Source: Pterois miles
Taxonomy: Eukaryota; Chordata; Actinopteri; Perciformes; Scorpaenidae
NCBI GenBank assembly: GCA_947000775.1
Contig: CAMQGK010000334.1
Coordinates: forward strand, 4,722,501 to 4,786,500
Reading direction: 5' to 3'
DNA: 64,000 nucleotides
In this document: positions 9,541 through 21,745 of the stretch, piece by piece
How positions within the stretch are numbered: position 1 is the first letter of the stretch
Layout of the letters: each line of letters opens with the position of its first letter
Notes under the pieces: model-generated
Databases searched by the model: none
What the model was told of the DNA's origin: nothing
The model's input: the letters and a program-made list of their open reading frames with translations, nothing else
Made by a program: the position numbers and the translations under genes

Positions 9541-11925
9541 TTTTTATATTCTAAAATTTATTGTTGGATTTTGCTGGTATCATAGAGCAGCAGCACTGTT
9601 TTAGCTTTTAGGTGAAGTTATCTGAAATTGCATTTCACCTGATCTTGACCTTGTGACAAATACTATGAGTTTTGGCACCTAAAAAAAGGCGCAAAGTGTT
9701 AGTGAAAGTTTAGTTTAGGTTTTCACCAAGAAACCTGAAATTGAACAATTATCAGTGACAATGAGGCACATGTTGACCTCTGACATCAGTATGAGGTCCT
9801 TGCATGCATGTCAGCGAATCTGAAGGGACTATATTTCATCCTTTTAGCATCACTAAAGAGTTTGAAGGTCTTGTCTTGTCCCTGTCACATTGCAAAAACG
9901 TGATGAATAAGAAGCGCGACCATATTTCTGGTGTAAAACTCACAGTAATGAAGTTGTTCCCATAGATTCCTCATGAGGCTCTGTTTACAGCACAAAGCTA
10001 GATTGGTCTCTTGGGTGAAACCTCCCTTTGAAGGCAAATGTGTGATGTGTGGGATTTTGCATAAAATTATCTCTGATAGACTTTGGCCTCATGCTTTGTG
10101 CTTGAGCAATGTGGTATGCAAATCTGAAAGAGGGAGAAACCCAACAGCATGATTTCACATGAGTTATTTTGTGGATTGTGTGCACAACACCCATTAGTCA
10201 GACGATGACATGAAACAGGACTGCCAGAAGACCCATTTAATCGGTCACAATCTGAAAATGAAAGAACATTTTGTCCCTCTTTCATATGCCGCCTACGTAT
10301 CCCCATGAGAGAGCAGAGATTTTACACAATGAGCCATTATCGTCTATTTACTTCTGTCCTCTGCATCTGACGGGCAGATAAACCAGCGGTGGTCACACAC
10401 AGGCCAACGCACTATGCACACAGTGGAGTGGCTGCTTGTGATACAGACGGATGAGGGCTGGCTGGCCTGGAGTTTTATCACTTGCACCACATGATTTACC
10501 CCCCACCCTTGACCTCTAACAATGCAAGCATGTGTACATCCTTGAAAAAGACTACAAAATATAGGAGAGATGTTATCTGCAACACTCTGCAGTGTAGTTT
10601 GACTAGTTCGATATCATCCTGAGAGTTTTAGGATTGTTTGGCCACTGTCCCGTCCTGTCCGCCTGATTCAGCTTGAGTAATATCACCACTGCTGCACACT
10701 GGTGATTTCAAGAGTCCCTCTAAGTTGGAGTCCGTTGCTGAGTCACCATGTAGAGAAGAGTAATTGTAGGTGACAGAACTATGGGCACCAGACAGCACAG
10801 ACAGCAACCAACCTATGAATTGATGCTGCTGAAATATGCAGAGTCATCCTCTTCTGTTGTGTCAGCACACCAGCCCTTAAGGACAGACCAGCGTTAAGCT
10901 TGTAATCACTGAGTGGCTTATTCAGACTGCAGGTGTTGGAGCTAGAAGGGACTAAGAAGTAGGCTACCTCACAGGTGAGACAAGCCCATAATACTCTTTC
11001 ATGAAAACTTAATTTCTTTGTTAGACCCATTTTCCAAAAAAAACCTCACACCAACCAGGTGCAACTCCCTGTACGCTATCTAACTGCTTTCATATGTGCA
11101 TCCTGCTTGCATGTGAATGACTATTTGTGTACATGCCCTTTAAAGATCTGTGTAATGCAGCTGCTCTAAGCCATTGATTTAACAGCCGTGACTGTCAGGG
11201 ACAGAACGATAAAACTGATTGAAGCGCAACAGTTTACACACAAGGAGATTTGCATTTAAACAGAATGGATGATCGCCCCAATCTGACGCTAGAAATCCTG
11301 CGTGCAGCAGGGAAACACAGCAGCTGAACATCTGGAGTTGGGTTTGAGAGCAGATATCAAGATTAAAATCAGAATGCAGAGCAAGTAACAAAATAAACCT
11401 CTCAGTGTCAATCAAAACGTGATCATGATTGGCTCATAGAGAGGCAAAAAAAGGTGAGCTTGTGTGCATGTATTTACTTCTCTCACAGCTCTGTATGGAA
11501 ATATAGATACTATTTACACTAATACTTCATGCACATGACAGATAGATGAAATTCACTGCCACAAATGTACCTGATTTGGGTCAAAACTATTTTCTCTTAA
11601 ATAGATAGTGAAAAGTTAGCCCAGTGTTGTATTATCTATATTTATAAGTTTACATTCTTATTTTGTAAGGAGTGTTTTTTTTATCCTTTTGTTGATAGTA
11701 CAGAGTGAAAGGGAGAGAGAGGGGAAGACATGCGGTAAAGGGACCCAGACTGAATTCAAAACCAGGGCCGCTACAGAAAGGACTCAGCCTTGGTTCCTGA
11801 GGCAGGTGAGCTACAACAGCACCCTCTATCATCAATATTATAATTTTTAGTAGCGAAGGACTCAGGCTGTCTGAGGGGCACATGCAGCATGCAGAAAGTT
11901 TTCTACTATGTAGGGCAGCCTGTAT
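9541..11925. other. Gene-poor sequence
   Basis: No gene was recognised on either strand. Open frames here are under 100 codons and lack family motifs or splice logic. It may hold distal regulatory DNA of the wscd2 locus, but nothing specific can be claimed. Confidence 0.4.
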
Positions 11926-11927
11926 GG

Positions 11928-12035
11928 CAGGGGCTGGCAATTACATTTGTCCAAGGACCACACTTTTTCTAACACTGTGGGGGTTGGATGTTCAAATACT
12001 ACTAATAATAATAAATTTAAAAAAAAAACATGTAT
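11928..12035 (+). repeat. hAT-like repeat end
   Basis: Text caggggctggcaattacatttgtccaaggaccaca resembles the terminus of a common fish hAT-derived non-autonomous element (caggggt-ggcaatt...). Only one end is recognised. Confidence 0.35.
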
Positions 12036-12335
12036 TGTATATATCATCGTTTAATATTTTCACTTTCTTACAAAAAATGTTGCTCTTATTAGCCTGTATC
12101 CGCATGAACAGACGCCTAAGAGCACGGGAAATCCATAATGATAACTAGATACTAGAAAATACTCTCAGACCTCCGCTGAGGAGCCGGTTCACTGAGGCGT
12201 GATGGAGTAAAATCTGTAATTATGGAAACATAATTGTAGAATGCAATCCTATAATTCCTGAAATGCAGCTTGCACTCGATATAAAGGAGCCAGACTGAGT
12301 AAAATGCACATGTGAAGGCACATTATAGTGGATAT

Positions 12336-12780
12336 TAGGGATGTGAATACTTAATGTTTAACCATTAACTGACATTAGGCATGTTAACCAATTAACGCTA
12401 TCGGTTAAACAGTTAAATGAAATAATAATGAAAGCTAAGAAAAAGGCAGAGGAGCAGCTGAGAAAAGCTGGTCCACCTTAAGAGAGTCAGGAAGTTGGCT
12501 CGGGACTTCAGCTGAGGAGTTTTAGCCTCGAAGCGTTTATTCACCGACAAATAAACTGTACACACTGTCTGCTACAGCTATGTTCACAGTTATAACAGCA
12601 CCAACAAACCCACGCTCACTACCACCACACGCACACGGTCTGTCGGAAACTGGCCGAAGTTACGCTACAGCAGGCACGAAGCCACCGGCAATGCTAGCAG
12701 CTGCTAACGTAGCCCAAACACACACACTGTTTGTCGGGCAATCGCTATCGTTAATCGGGCAGACACACAGCTGACAACCT
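12336..12780. repeat. Non-autonomous DNA transposon-like repeat
   Basis: Begins with gggatgtgaatacttaatgtttaaccattaa and a symmetrical ttaaccaattaacg...cggttaaacagttaa block, followed by a CpG-rich interior. It resembles hAT-derived dispersed repeats of fish from memory. The boundary on the right is uncertain. Confidence 0.4.
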
Positions 12781-12789
12781 GCTGAACTA

Positions 12790-13540
12790 AACTAAATGTG
12801 CAGTGGAGACTTTTGGTGTCTTCAAATACATTCGTGAACTTGTGTTCACGAGATGGGAAGTCGTGAACACGACATGCGTTGCATTCACATGGTTAAGTCG
12901 TGAAGATCACCGCTGCTAAGCAACGGTAATATCAACGTTACTGTCTGAGTCTAGAAGCCACAGAGGCTAACAATTTAGTGGGTAACATAATGAAGGAAAT
13001 GCAAAGGCATAATGACAGAGGAGAAAGATGATGTCAGTGGGAATATCAACATTTTCCTAAAATTACCAAGAAAAACAATATATGACTCAAAGCACAATAT
13101 ACTGTACAATATTAACTTATTATGCACCAACAAATGAACTTCCATGGGCTCCAGTATTTCTCACAATGTCAACAAACATCACAAGTTGTGAGAGTTCAGA
13201 AACTTTCCGCTTATGAGGTCGTGAATACATGAGGGGGTGCTCATATGGGCCCAACTCCTGAACATGGTAAACAACACCGCATTTGAAGGCACCATTTTAC
13301 TGGGAAAGTGGTTGCATACAAACAAGACATTTTCTAAATGGCCTAGTGAAATTAACCATGGTCCAGCTGCAGTCTAAACTAATCCTGAGCCTACTGCTAT
13401 AAATATCACTGTTATTGCTGCAGTAGACCTGCAATCAGCAGGTTCTGACAGAGAGCCGTACACACTACACTGATGAGACTTCACACTGGTTTAACTTTCC
13501 TCTCCAAATCAACAGTATCTGAGCGCTTTAGAGGCATTTG
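12790..13540. other. Non-coding sequence upstream of CpG-rich block
   Basis: No gene or clear repeat was recognised. It abuts the CpG-rich candidate promoter on its right. Confidence 0.35.
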
Positions 13541-13559
13541 TGCTGATTACTAGTATAAG

Positions 13560-14304
13560 GAGAGCTATGGAAGCTGCCCTGCTTGGTGGCAATCAACCGG
13601 GGCAAATGTGCATGCGCAAAACTGACCCGGCCGCTACGTCTGATCTGGATTCAGAGTCCAAGTCGTCAAACCAAACTCAAATCGCCCCAGCGTTGTGTCA
13701 CAGCGTCAAACGTGTCGCTGAGAGCAGAGAGCAGAGCGGCCACACTGCGCCTCTGCGTCCTCCCTGCTGTGTCTCTTTAAGTACAGCAGGCAGTGCTGTT
13801 GGTCCGTGTGGGAGCGCATGCAGGGCGCACGGTGCGGCGCTGCCTCTCCGCAGCTACAAACAGCCTCCCTTCACATCGGACAGGCGACAGAAAAGACAGG
13901 TCGGCTCATCGCCTGCATCACATCCACGCTTTGACCCGCTGACTGGAACGGACAGTGGACCGTTTCGGCGGGGCTGATGCGGACTGCTGAGCCCAGAGGG
14001 CCATTTCCATCAACTACTGCCTCCCTCTCCGACCTGAGGCTAGAAGCGTGTAGCGGTTTATCAGCGGTACTGTGCTGTAGATTATTGAACACTGAGTGGC
14101 TGTGCGAGCGTATGAGATTGACAAACCAACGGTAGTGATCTGCGGATGAAAGCACGGTAAAAAACCTGCCGATCAGAGCGCATATTTGGCTGAACGACCG
14201 TGAGATGAAACATCATGTCAGAGCCGGAGAGATCCTCAGCTGAGTTGCGTCCTGTGAACTGCATCCAACCATCTGCTGGAGCCTCCTCTTGACTCATGTT
14301 CAAG
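13560..14304 (+). promoter_or_regulatory. wscd2: CpG-rich block: candidate promoter and non-coding exon 1 of wscd2
   Basis: A conspicuous CpG-rich segment in an otherwise AT-rich, CpG-poor region. Two NRF1-like palindromic motifs are present: TGCATGCGCA at 13609-13618 and GCGCATGC at 13814-13821. The block ends in a good splice donor, CAAG|GTAAGA, with the exon end at 14304. No other + strand gene lies between here and wscd2, and mammalian WSCD2 also has non-coding 5' exon sequence and a long first intron (family knowledge). The link to wscd2 is inference; an unrelated non-coding RNA promoter is the alternative. An upstream ATG (ATGTTCAAG) sits at 14296-14304, right at the donor. Confidence 0.45.
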
Positions 14305-15419
14305 GTAAGAGGAAGTCATATCGTATTGGATTTGATAAGAAGGAAAGCGTTAATGTGGCAGCTCAGAGTGAGTCCTTTAAAATGTGCCTGCATCGCTTGG
14401 TTTCATTTGTGGTGTTACAGAAGTCTGGATGGACTCACGGTCAGGCTCACTGGTGTGAACAAAAACCCACGAACCCAGAATCAGTTTTCCAGAAATGTTT
14501 TAGTATTTTACTGTTTTGAATGATCACTGGTATTTGAGTACAATAAAGGAAGCTGACACTTGTTAAATGAAAGGCTGAGCAGTACCGCAGTGTATTCAGA
14601 GGACATATGTGTTGTTTACACTGAGCCTCAGGTGATAAAAATACCTGAGGGAAGTACCTAGAGGTCTAATCTGCTCTTTCTGTTTCTATACACTACACAG
14701 TAAAACTATTATTCTGTTGGACTAGTGGGCTAATCCAATTGAGAGGTTCATCCTCATATTTTTCTGTAATATTTTCCTGTTTGCATGCTGCTGTGTGCCA
14801 GATGTGAAGGCGTCCCTGCTCTCTACATTATCATGTTCAGTGGGCAGTAAAAATGCATGAGTCTCTCCTGGTTGCTTGGTGGCCCACAGGCTGAACGCCC
14901 TCATCATTTTACCCAAAGTGTGAAGTCGCTGACTTTCATTAGAGCACTCCTGCTAATTTTTAACCAGAGCTGCAAGTCAGAAACAGGCAGAAAGCCAACA
15001 TTAACAATCCTCATTTGTTACTTTAGTTTGTAGTATTTTCCCAATTGCAGAGTGATCAGTGTGTACAGAGCCTCACTTTTTTGTTCTCTGAACCATTTAT
15101 TTATTAATGTTTTCGAACAAGAGTTCAGCTGTTCTGTCTGACTGTGCTTGTCTTTTGTTTTTTAAGCAAGTAATACCTGGTTCCAGCTTTTCAGATGTGA
15201 AGATATGCTGCTTTTTCTCTCTTTCGTATCATTGTAATCAGATTTTTTTTTTGGGGGGGACAAAACAAGATCAAGATCCAGTAAATTATTGCCACATGAA
15301 CAGCAGAAGATTGGGCATTTGTTTAGATGTGCTCAACAACAAAACATATAATCACATAACACACAACAAAAACATACTGCTTCAATAACAATACTGGAAC
15401 CATCCAACAAATACAATTA

Positions 15420-15790
15420 TTAAAGTGCAGCTGTTGAAGCACTTTGGGATAAGATGTCATCATGGAAATTATAACAGACACATTTCACGATTTTCTGACA
15501 CCTAGGGATAACAATTAATTGAAAACAATATGCAGGGTAACTCTTAATGATTTTAAGGAAATTATGCAAATACAGCTCCCGCTCATTGTTTCTGATGACC
15601 TCAGTGCGCTGTAGATCACCGTATTGAACCAATTGCTCAGTGTGAAGTGCAGAAGAAGAACATAATGGTTACGATTGATCGCAATGCTGTTAAAATCAAT
15701 TCATGAATGGCACTAATTGCTCATTCTGCTGCTATTTCAGCACTTGCATGACAGTAAATAAAAAGCACAGAGCATGACAGACCTCTAGTT
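15420..15790. promoter_or_regulatory. Candidate conserved non-coding / enhancer-like block
   Basis: Repeat-free sequence dense in homeodomain-type cores (AACAATTAATTG near 15511, CACTAATTG near 15711) with a perfect octamer ATGCAAAT at 15564-15571. It has the look of vertebrate developmental enhancers. No comparison could be made, so this is a weak call. Confidence 0.22.
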
Positions 15791-17243
15791 ATGGCAGCGC
15801 TGAATGTAGACCAAAGCAGAACTGATCAATATGATGAGTGTCACTGTGAAATAAAAATCCAAGCTCCCTTTCCTTCTAGCTCTAATTTAACCCTCTGGTA
15901 ATGGCAGTCTCTGTCACATCATATTGTGATGCGGTTTCAGTGGGCAGAAAAATGTTGACGCTCATTTAGAAAATAAAGTCAGGTAGATTTTATTCTTGCT
16001 ATCGGCGGCTGTGCTGTCCTGTGAGCTCAGTCCTCCCTGAGGCAGAAGTGAATGGAGGAAAACTGAATACCATATTTGTACATATGAGAGGGCGCTGTGT
16101 GAGTGTTGCTTAGCGAACAATGAGAGCCAAAACAATTGCACCGAAAAGATTGAATCCAAAGTTTTTGTAAATTTGATGTTAAATTTCAGAAAGAGGCTCA
16201 GATACGAAATCCCTCGTGTAGCGACGGAGTGGACAGCAACAGGGTGAAAAGGCTTTGAATTCCTCCAGAGCTTAGCTCTTCATCCACTTGGCGACCTCTC
16301 AGAGATGTGCCATGGATCATATCCCGCAGACTTTGAAGATTGCCAAGAACTGACAGGAATTACGGTTTGCACGCTTGTGCTATAGTGAAATAACAGTGGT
16401 GTGGTGCGAGCTGTGTGTAGGCTGGGGGGCGGTTACTCGCTCCTGATATATCACCATCAAGAAAGGATGTCAAGATCCTCATTAGAGCGCCTACAAAAAT
16501 AGCTTGGTGTTAAATACTCTGCTGTCCTCGCCAAAGACATGCTGAAAGTTTCACACTGTTTATAGTGTCTGACGTTCAAAAGCAGGACGGTAGTTTCATA
16601 CTCGGTGGCTTCAAATTCTATTTTTATTGGTATGAAATCAAAACATAAAGGGTATGCCTTCATTTATTAGGGTTTGAAATTACTTATTTTGCTCTTCCTC
16701 GAAAGCAAAGATGATTCTTGAACGAGGATCATCTTTAAAACTGTGTTATGGTTACACAGATCAGAGGAGTAGGTCAGCCTCGCTGCATGCGCATCTCAGC
16801 CAGATTTTCAGCTTATAGGAGGATTATTGACAACACCGGACCTCATCCATAAGACGTATCCAGATAATCACCGCCTAGACAGGTGGCAAGAAAATACTGG
16901 GTGGTGACATCACCACCAAAGCGCTAACTTTAATGGAAGTCTATGGGTTTTGTTCATAGACATGCATTTATTTCAGGTATGTTACAAACCTTAAATTTGA
17001 CAATCAACAAAATATAGTGTATTAAAGTCCATCTGCTGTCTCAACCAAATGCTACGTATTAAGCTTTGTTTTTTTTTTTTTATCCTGCTCACATGCTGTT
17101 AGCAATGACTGAAGAAAAGCTAAATAGCCAATTATGTTTTCAACCTGCTGTTCAGGCTTTTCTTTCAGACAGAGACAGGCACCCTGCTGAGGACATGACT
17201 GTTGTTTAATCCAACCGAGGCTAATATGAGGCGGGAAATGGTC

Positions 17244-17250
<7 letters not shown>

Positions 17251-17300
<50 letters not shown>
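17251..17300. repeat. (GT)25 microsatellite
   Basis: An uninterrupted 50-base GT run. Open frames on both strands here are produced by the dinucleotide repeat. Confidence 0.97.
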
Positions 17301-17301
<1 letters not shown>

Positions 17302-18489
17302 TCAGAGTCAGAGTGCAAGGTTGTGTACTGTGTCCATCTCTGAACATGCTGGGATGCAAATGAAGGCCGTCCCGAGTGTGTTGTCCTTGGAGACGGAGTC
17401 ATTACATAAGATCACCATTGCGTCATGTTACATTTCTACATTAGGTAGTGAATCTAGCATGAATCTTGATAGCTTTCCTTACATAAGAATGTTCTTCCTT
17501 CATTAATCAGTTTCCTTTAACTACTAGGTTTGTCCTATATTTCCCCCCAGTTAGAGAAGTTTTAGTAGTCCATACACTGTGCACAATCAGCAGCATGTTT
17601 GTTTAAAGTAGTAATTCGATGTAGAAAAATCTTTCGTCTTCCAAAACTTTGTCCCCAAACGTGGATTATTACATTTGCCGTTTATCAGAAGGTCAGTCGG
17701 AGTCCCAGATGCCAGTGGTACAAACTCTGGCTCCTCTCAGTCTGACCCAAACTCTGTTTGCCCTCCGCACCACCAAGACTGACTCACAGCTGTGTGAACG
17801 TCCATCACTAAACTGCTCAGGGGAAGTAGTCGGGCTTGAAGAGCGAGGAGAGGTGAAGGGAGTTTGAAAGCAGTGGAGAAAATGAAAAAAAAAAGAGAGA
17901 CGAGGAGCAGAAGATAAGGAGAGAACAGTGGATATATAAAATCCACATTCTCTGTGGTCCATGGCCGACCTTGAGATGGTGCCAGTGGCTGAGATTAGCA
18001 CATCACCACTGTAATTGCTCACCTCAAGTAGCAGACCCCCTTGTCCTTTCTTCAACTCGATCCCTGCCTCACAAAAAGGCCTTTGTTTGCATTAAAGTGC
18101 TGGGCTCTGTTTTCTGTACCTGCTGCACCAACAGAGCTCCAACCTGGCAACAGCTGAGCCTTGTGTTGGTCTGAGGGGCTTTTGTCTTTGGTTTAATGCT
18201 GGACCTCAAACTAAAGCACTATTTATACTCCAAACTAAATGAGTTCCTAATAGGCCAAAGAAAACTGACTAATGTAGGAATAAATCAACGTATCTTCATT
18301 GGGCTTGTGGCAGAAGTCGATGTTACCGGTGTTACACGGTGGTCAGGCATCCACCGATTATATTATGTACCCACTGCTCCCACCATTGTTTTCCTTTTTT
18401 TATGTGTGCTATACATATTAATCATCATTTTCTTTTCTAAATGTCAGGTGTTATCGGTAACTCTTGTGTCACAAGTTAATTACGCGGTG

Positions 18490-19300
18490 GGAAAATGTCC
18501 TCACCGTCACAGCCCTAATCCTCATGCAACGGTTCGTATATCTTACGCAAAGTTATTCCTAATTTTTTGTGTATTTCCGACAACTGTACAGCAATCAATT
18601 CAATCAATCATTCAATTTCTGTTCCAGTCTTTTCAAAATAAACTTCTGTTTTCACATGAAACAACTTGGTTAGGTTTAGGCAACAAAACTACTTAGTTAG
18701 GTTTAGGAAAAGACAGTGGTTTGGGTTAAAGTAACTCTGGAAGTGTCATTACTTAAGTACAGAAATTGTGTGACAAATGTAAATGTCAGTCAGATTTTAT
18801 TATCACACATTGTATTGTACACATCACACAGTGAAATTTAGTCTATGCATTTAACTCACCCTAGTATTAAGAACAGTGGGCAGCTACTATATAGTGCCTG
18901 GGGAGCAATTTGGGGGTCCAGTGCCTTGCTCAAGGGCACCTGCCCAGAAAGTGAACTGGAACCTCTCCGGCTACAGTTCAAGTTTGTACTTGGTCCGTGC
19001 GGGAGCTTGAACCGGTGACCCTCCGTTCCAAGCCAAGTCCCCACAGACTGAGCTAATGTCGCCCTAAATAAATCAACGCTGACAGCTGGTTTCACACAGA
19101 ACATGAACACCGGTCTCCTGGGTGACAGTCTGGTGTTTTTTAACCCACCCTGACCTCCACCCTACAAGATGTTCGATGCTCTTTATCCTTTCTGCTTCAC
19201 AATTACATATGAATTGATTTTTCAGGACATATATAAATTATAGTGCATTGCGTTTCATAGGTATAGCTATGAACGGTGCAGAGCAGCCTGAAAAATATAA
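18490..19300 (+). repeat. Dispersed teleost repeat (gttaggtttagg family), copy 1, split by a SINE
   Basis: Shares with 32930-33400 a consistent order of blocks: cttacg/ca..aaagttattcct, tccagtcttttcaaaataaactt, caacttggttaggtttagg, taggtttaggaaa, ttacttaagtac..gaaat, gacctcc, gatgctctttat and gcattgc/act..catagg. It is interrupted at about 18785-19070 by an unrelated SINE that copy 2 lacks. The family also occurs inverted at 20890-21130 and 50690-51100. No coding capacity was seen; the transposon class is not resolved. Confidence 0.7.
18785..19070 (-). mobile_element. tRNA-derived SINE inserted in an older repeat
   Basis: On the - strand the 5' end reads as a tRNA-like head: A-box-type TTAGCTCAGTCTGTGGGG from about 19057 downward and B-box-type GGTTCAAGCTC at about 19013-19003. 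A SINE body follows with cctgggcaggtgcccttgagcaag and a tail of short ATGTAAATG-like units near 18775-18785. The region is exactly what is missing from the otherwise parallel repeat copy at 32930-33400, which shows it is a later insertion. Confidence 0.7.
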
Positions 19301-20480
19301 CAAATCCTAATTTTAAGGATGTTGGCTGGAAACACAATTTGACACTACAGCAAACATATAAAGAAGTGTTTTTAAAGCTCTATTAGGTCGATAAAGTAGA
19401 TATTATATCCAGCCCTGTGGTGTTTTCTCAGCTTTCAGAACATCACTTCAAGCAGTGTTAGTCGATCCGTGAAAACACATCCATCCAAATCCAGACTGCA
19501 CTGTGCAGATTTAGACAGGCGTTTTGCTTAGAAGAGGATGTCAGGAGATTTTGATAAGCCCTGTCCTAACAATGCCGCGATACAGCAGCGGGAGCCCCGA
19601 TGTGCTAAAGAATCAGAAGGGTGGAGCCCCCTCCGGGTCTGTCAGCCTGTGCAGTCAATGTCAGCAGCGGTTTCAGATCTTCTTTCAGCATGCCAGGACC
19701 TAATTGGGCTCTCACACTTGCCAGAGGAATTTGTCAGGTTGCTGTGAAATGAAGTACTTGGCCAAATCAAGATGTGCATCTCTCTGTTCCAACCCCTCCA
19801 CCGCTGTGATTATCATGGAGTAACAGGAGCCTTTAAACAGATAAACTACTTTTGCTTATTTCCTGCTGGGAATATGTCATTTAAGGGCAAGCAGCAGCAC
19901 ATTCTCATGATAGTTTTGTGCTTGGTAATTGCACCTACAGGGATTTCATGAAAGATGTGCAACAGTAAGTCTTGTCTATTTATACACACCTTAAGCAAGG
20001 GCTTATTATTCTTACACTCTGCCTTACATGTTGTTCCATTAATTTCCAGCAGCTAGCGGGATGAGCGCCTAAGTCTATCCCCTTATCAGCTACTTTTCTG
20101 AATCTAGTGCTAAGCAGAGCGCATACATGAGCTCCTCTAGTCTGCAGCGCTAATGTTCTCCATCTGTCAGAAGAGCTGCCCAGGTTGGCCGTGATGTTAG
20201 GAGCTATCACATGCAGTAAATGAAGCACGCCCGGTCAGCCACAAGCCCATTTTGCCACGCCTTGTCAACCCTCATCACCTCCGCTCTCTCTGTGACTGTG
20301 CAGATGTCTTTCCCAGGTTGCTCGAGGGTGGGATGACTCAGCTCGAGCTCCCACTCAGTGCCTCACTGACTCCCGGTTCAGCCCTCTCCTCAGTGAACCG
20401 CGGCAACTCAAATATGGCCTGGCTGAACCGTTAGACTGAGGCCAAAACACAGACCGCATCATTTGCTGTGTTAGACCCTC
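19301..20480. other. Gene-poor sequence in presumed wscd2 5' intron
   Basis: No gene was recognised. The stretch at about 19980-20250 is free of recognised repeats and moderately GC-balanced, so it could be regulatory, but no specific motif supports this. Confidence 0.3.
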
Positions 20481-20484
20481 TACT

Positions 20485-20640
20485 ATTGTGGTTCCCAGCC
20501 TTTTTTTGTCTCACACACCAACGCAGCATTATCAGATGGGCTCAGGCACCTTCGAACAGAAGGGATGGCTTCATGGAACTGTTCAATAATAATTCACCAC
20601 GAAGAAAATGCAGAGAGGCTGCTGTGGATCCGTAAAAGAT
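20485..20640. repeat. Possible hAT-type repeat fragment
   Basis: Text gtggttcccagcctttttttgtctcacac resembles the start of common vertebrate and fish non-autonomous hAT repeats (ggttcccaaccttttt). One end only, weak. Confidence 0.3.
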
Positions 20641-20889
20641 GGATTGTACTGGAACTGTTGATGATTAAGCTTTGTATATCCTCTCAATTTTTACTGTCAA
20701 GTTTGCATTCATACCACCTCCATTTCAGCACGGCGTATATATTAACCATAATGTTCAAGGCATGCATGCAATAAGTCCGCCTTTCTTGCTTTTGGCATAC
20801 GCCACTGCGTAAATATGCTATGCTCAGAGCTAGTGACGGAGAATACACAGCGTAAAAGACCACTTATGGCAGGAGGCTGGGGAGATGGA

Positions 20890-21130
20890 TGGGTGCAACA
20901 AGCACAACTTTTAATCAGGAGAGTGGTGTTTTGTTTTGTAAGATGGTTGTCACGTGTTCTCAAGTGACATTTGTGAACTGTACTTATTACATTGTTTCCG
21001 TATGTTTACTTTTTAAGCCCAACCATGATGTTTTTCCTAAACCTGAACGGTTTTGTTGCCTAAACCTATAATAACTGCAGTTGTTTCTGTAGTTTTGTTG
21101 CGTGGTGCACAAATAACACATGAAAAGCTT
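20890..21130 (-). repeat. Dispersed gttaggtttagg-family repeat, copy 3 (inverted)
   Basis: On the - strand it shows taggcaacaaaac, ttcaggtttaggaaaaa and catcatggttgggctt in the order seen in copies at 18490 and 32930. It is partial: only the central part of the element is clear. Confidence 0.6.
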
Positions 21131-21435
21131 AAATTCATCGTCATGACACACGGAATGTAATATCGTGCTATTTATACACCGTCCCGTGAGACCAGCTTGT
21201 CCATTTTGAGTAGGAGAAGCTGGACACCAACCATTTACTCATTATTCATTATCATTTCAGCTCTTCTGTTTATTAGATAAGTCGTAGGAATGTGCAACTG
21301 TTTCTGGTTGGAGGGAGGACTGTCATGTCAGCCTCACAGCTGGAAGGTTCCTGCTAATTGTGATAGTAACTATACTAACGTTCATCATCAGGGGAGAAAA
21401 ACTCTGTATTTTGTAGTTTCTGTGCAAACTGAAGC

Positions 21436-21745
21436 TTAAGTGGTCAGTTCAGCCACTTACCAACACTGTGAGAACCAACCCATGCAGATAGTTTCAGTTT
21501 TATTTGCTGGTTTTGAGATATCTGCCCCTGAGATTGAAAAGCATTGATGCAACACTGAAAAATTCCAGAAATGTCTCAGTTACTGAGGAAAATGCACAGA
21601 CCTCACTGAGACCCGTTTTCTTTTGAACTGCTTTCGAATGAAGAAAGAGTCCCTTTATGTTTCAGCGGCAAAAAGTCAAAAGCTGTGCACATAAAACCAA
21701 AACTATCTGCATGGCAAGATGCCACGGAGTGAACTGATCCTTTAA
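21436..21745. mobile_element. TTAA-flanked MITE with long inverted repeats
   Basis: A near-palindromic element. TTAAGTGGTCAGTTCA at 21436-21451 is mirrored by TGAACTGATCCTTTAA at 21730-21745. CCATGCAGATAGTTT at 21480-21494 is mirrored by AACTATCTGCATGG at about 21700-21713. TTAA at both tips fits a piggyBac-type target duplication. No coding capacity; non-autonomous. Confidence 0.7.

Larger units (their letters stand above)
14305..18490. other. Presumed 5' intron of wscd2, gene-poor
   Basis: No coding sequence was recognised. It contains the candidate regulatory block at 15420-15790 and a (GT)25 run at 17251-17300. Open frames are short and lack motifs. Confidence 0.4.

Noticed and set aside
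13540..13977. 145-codon + frame in the CpG-rich block
   Set aside because: Low-complexity Ser/Pro/Arg text without recognised domains; GC-rich promoter DNA commonly stays open by chance. Interpreted as non-coding exon or promoter.
17052..17402. Overlapping frames rich in TH or VC repeats
   Set aside because: Generated by the (GT)25 run; no start context, splice signals or family text.
18196..18696. 166-codon + strand frame
   Set aside because: Lies partly in a dispersed repeat, has no family features and no promoter or splice support. AT-rich hydrophobic text is typical of chance frames.
18970..19070. A free-standing tRNA gene on the - strand
   Set aside because: A- and B-box-like text is present, but it continues into a SINE body with a repeated tail and lacks a foldable acceptor stem, so it is a tRNA-derived SINE head.
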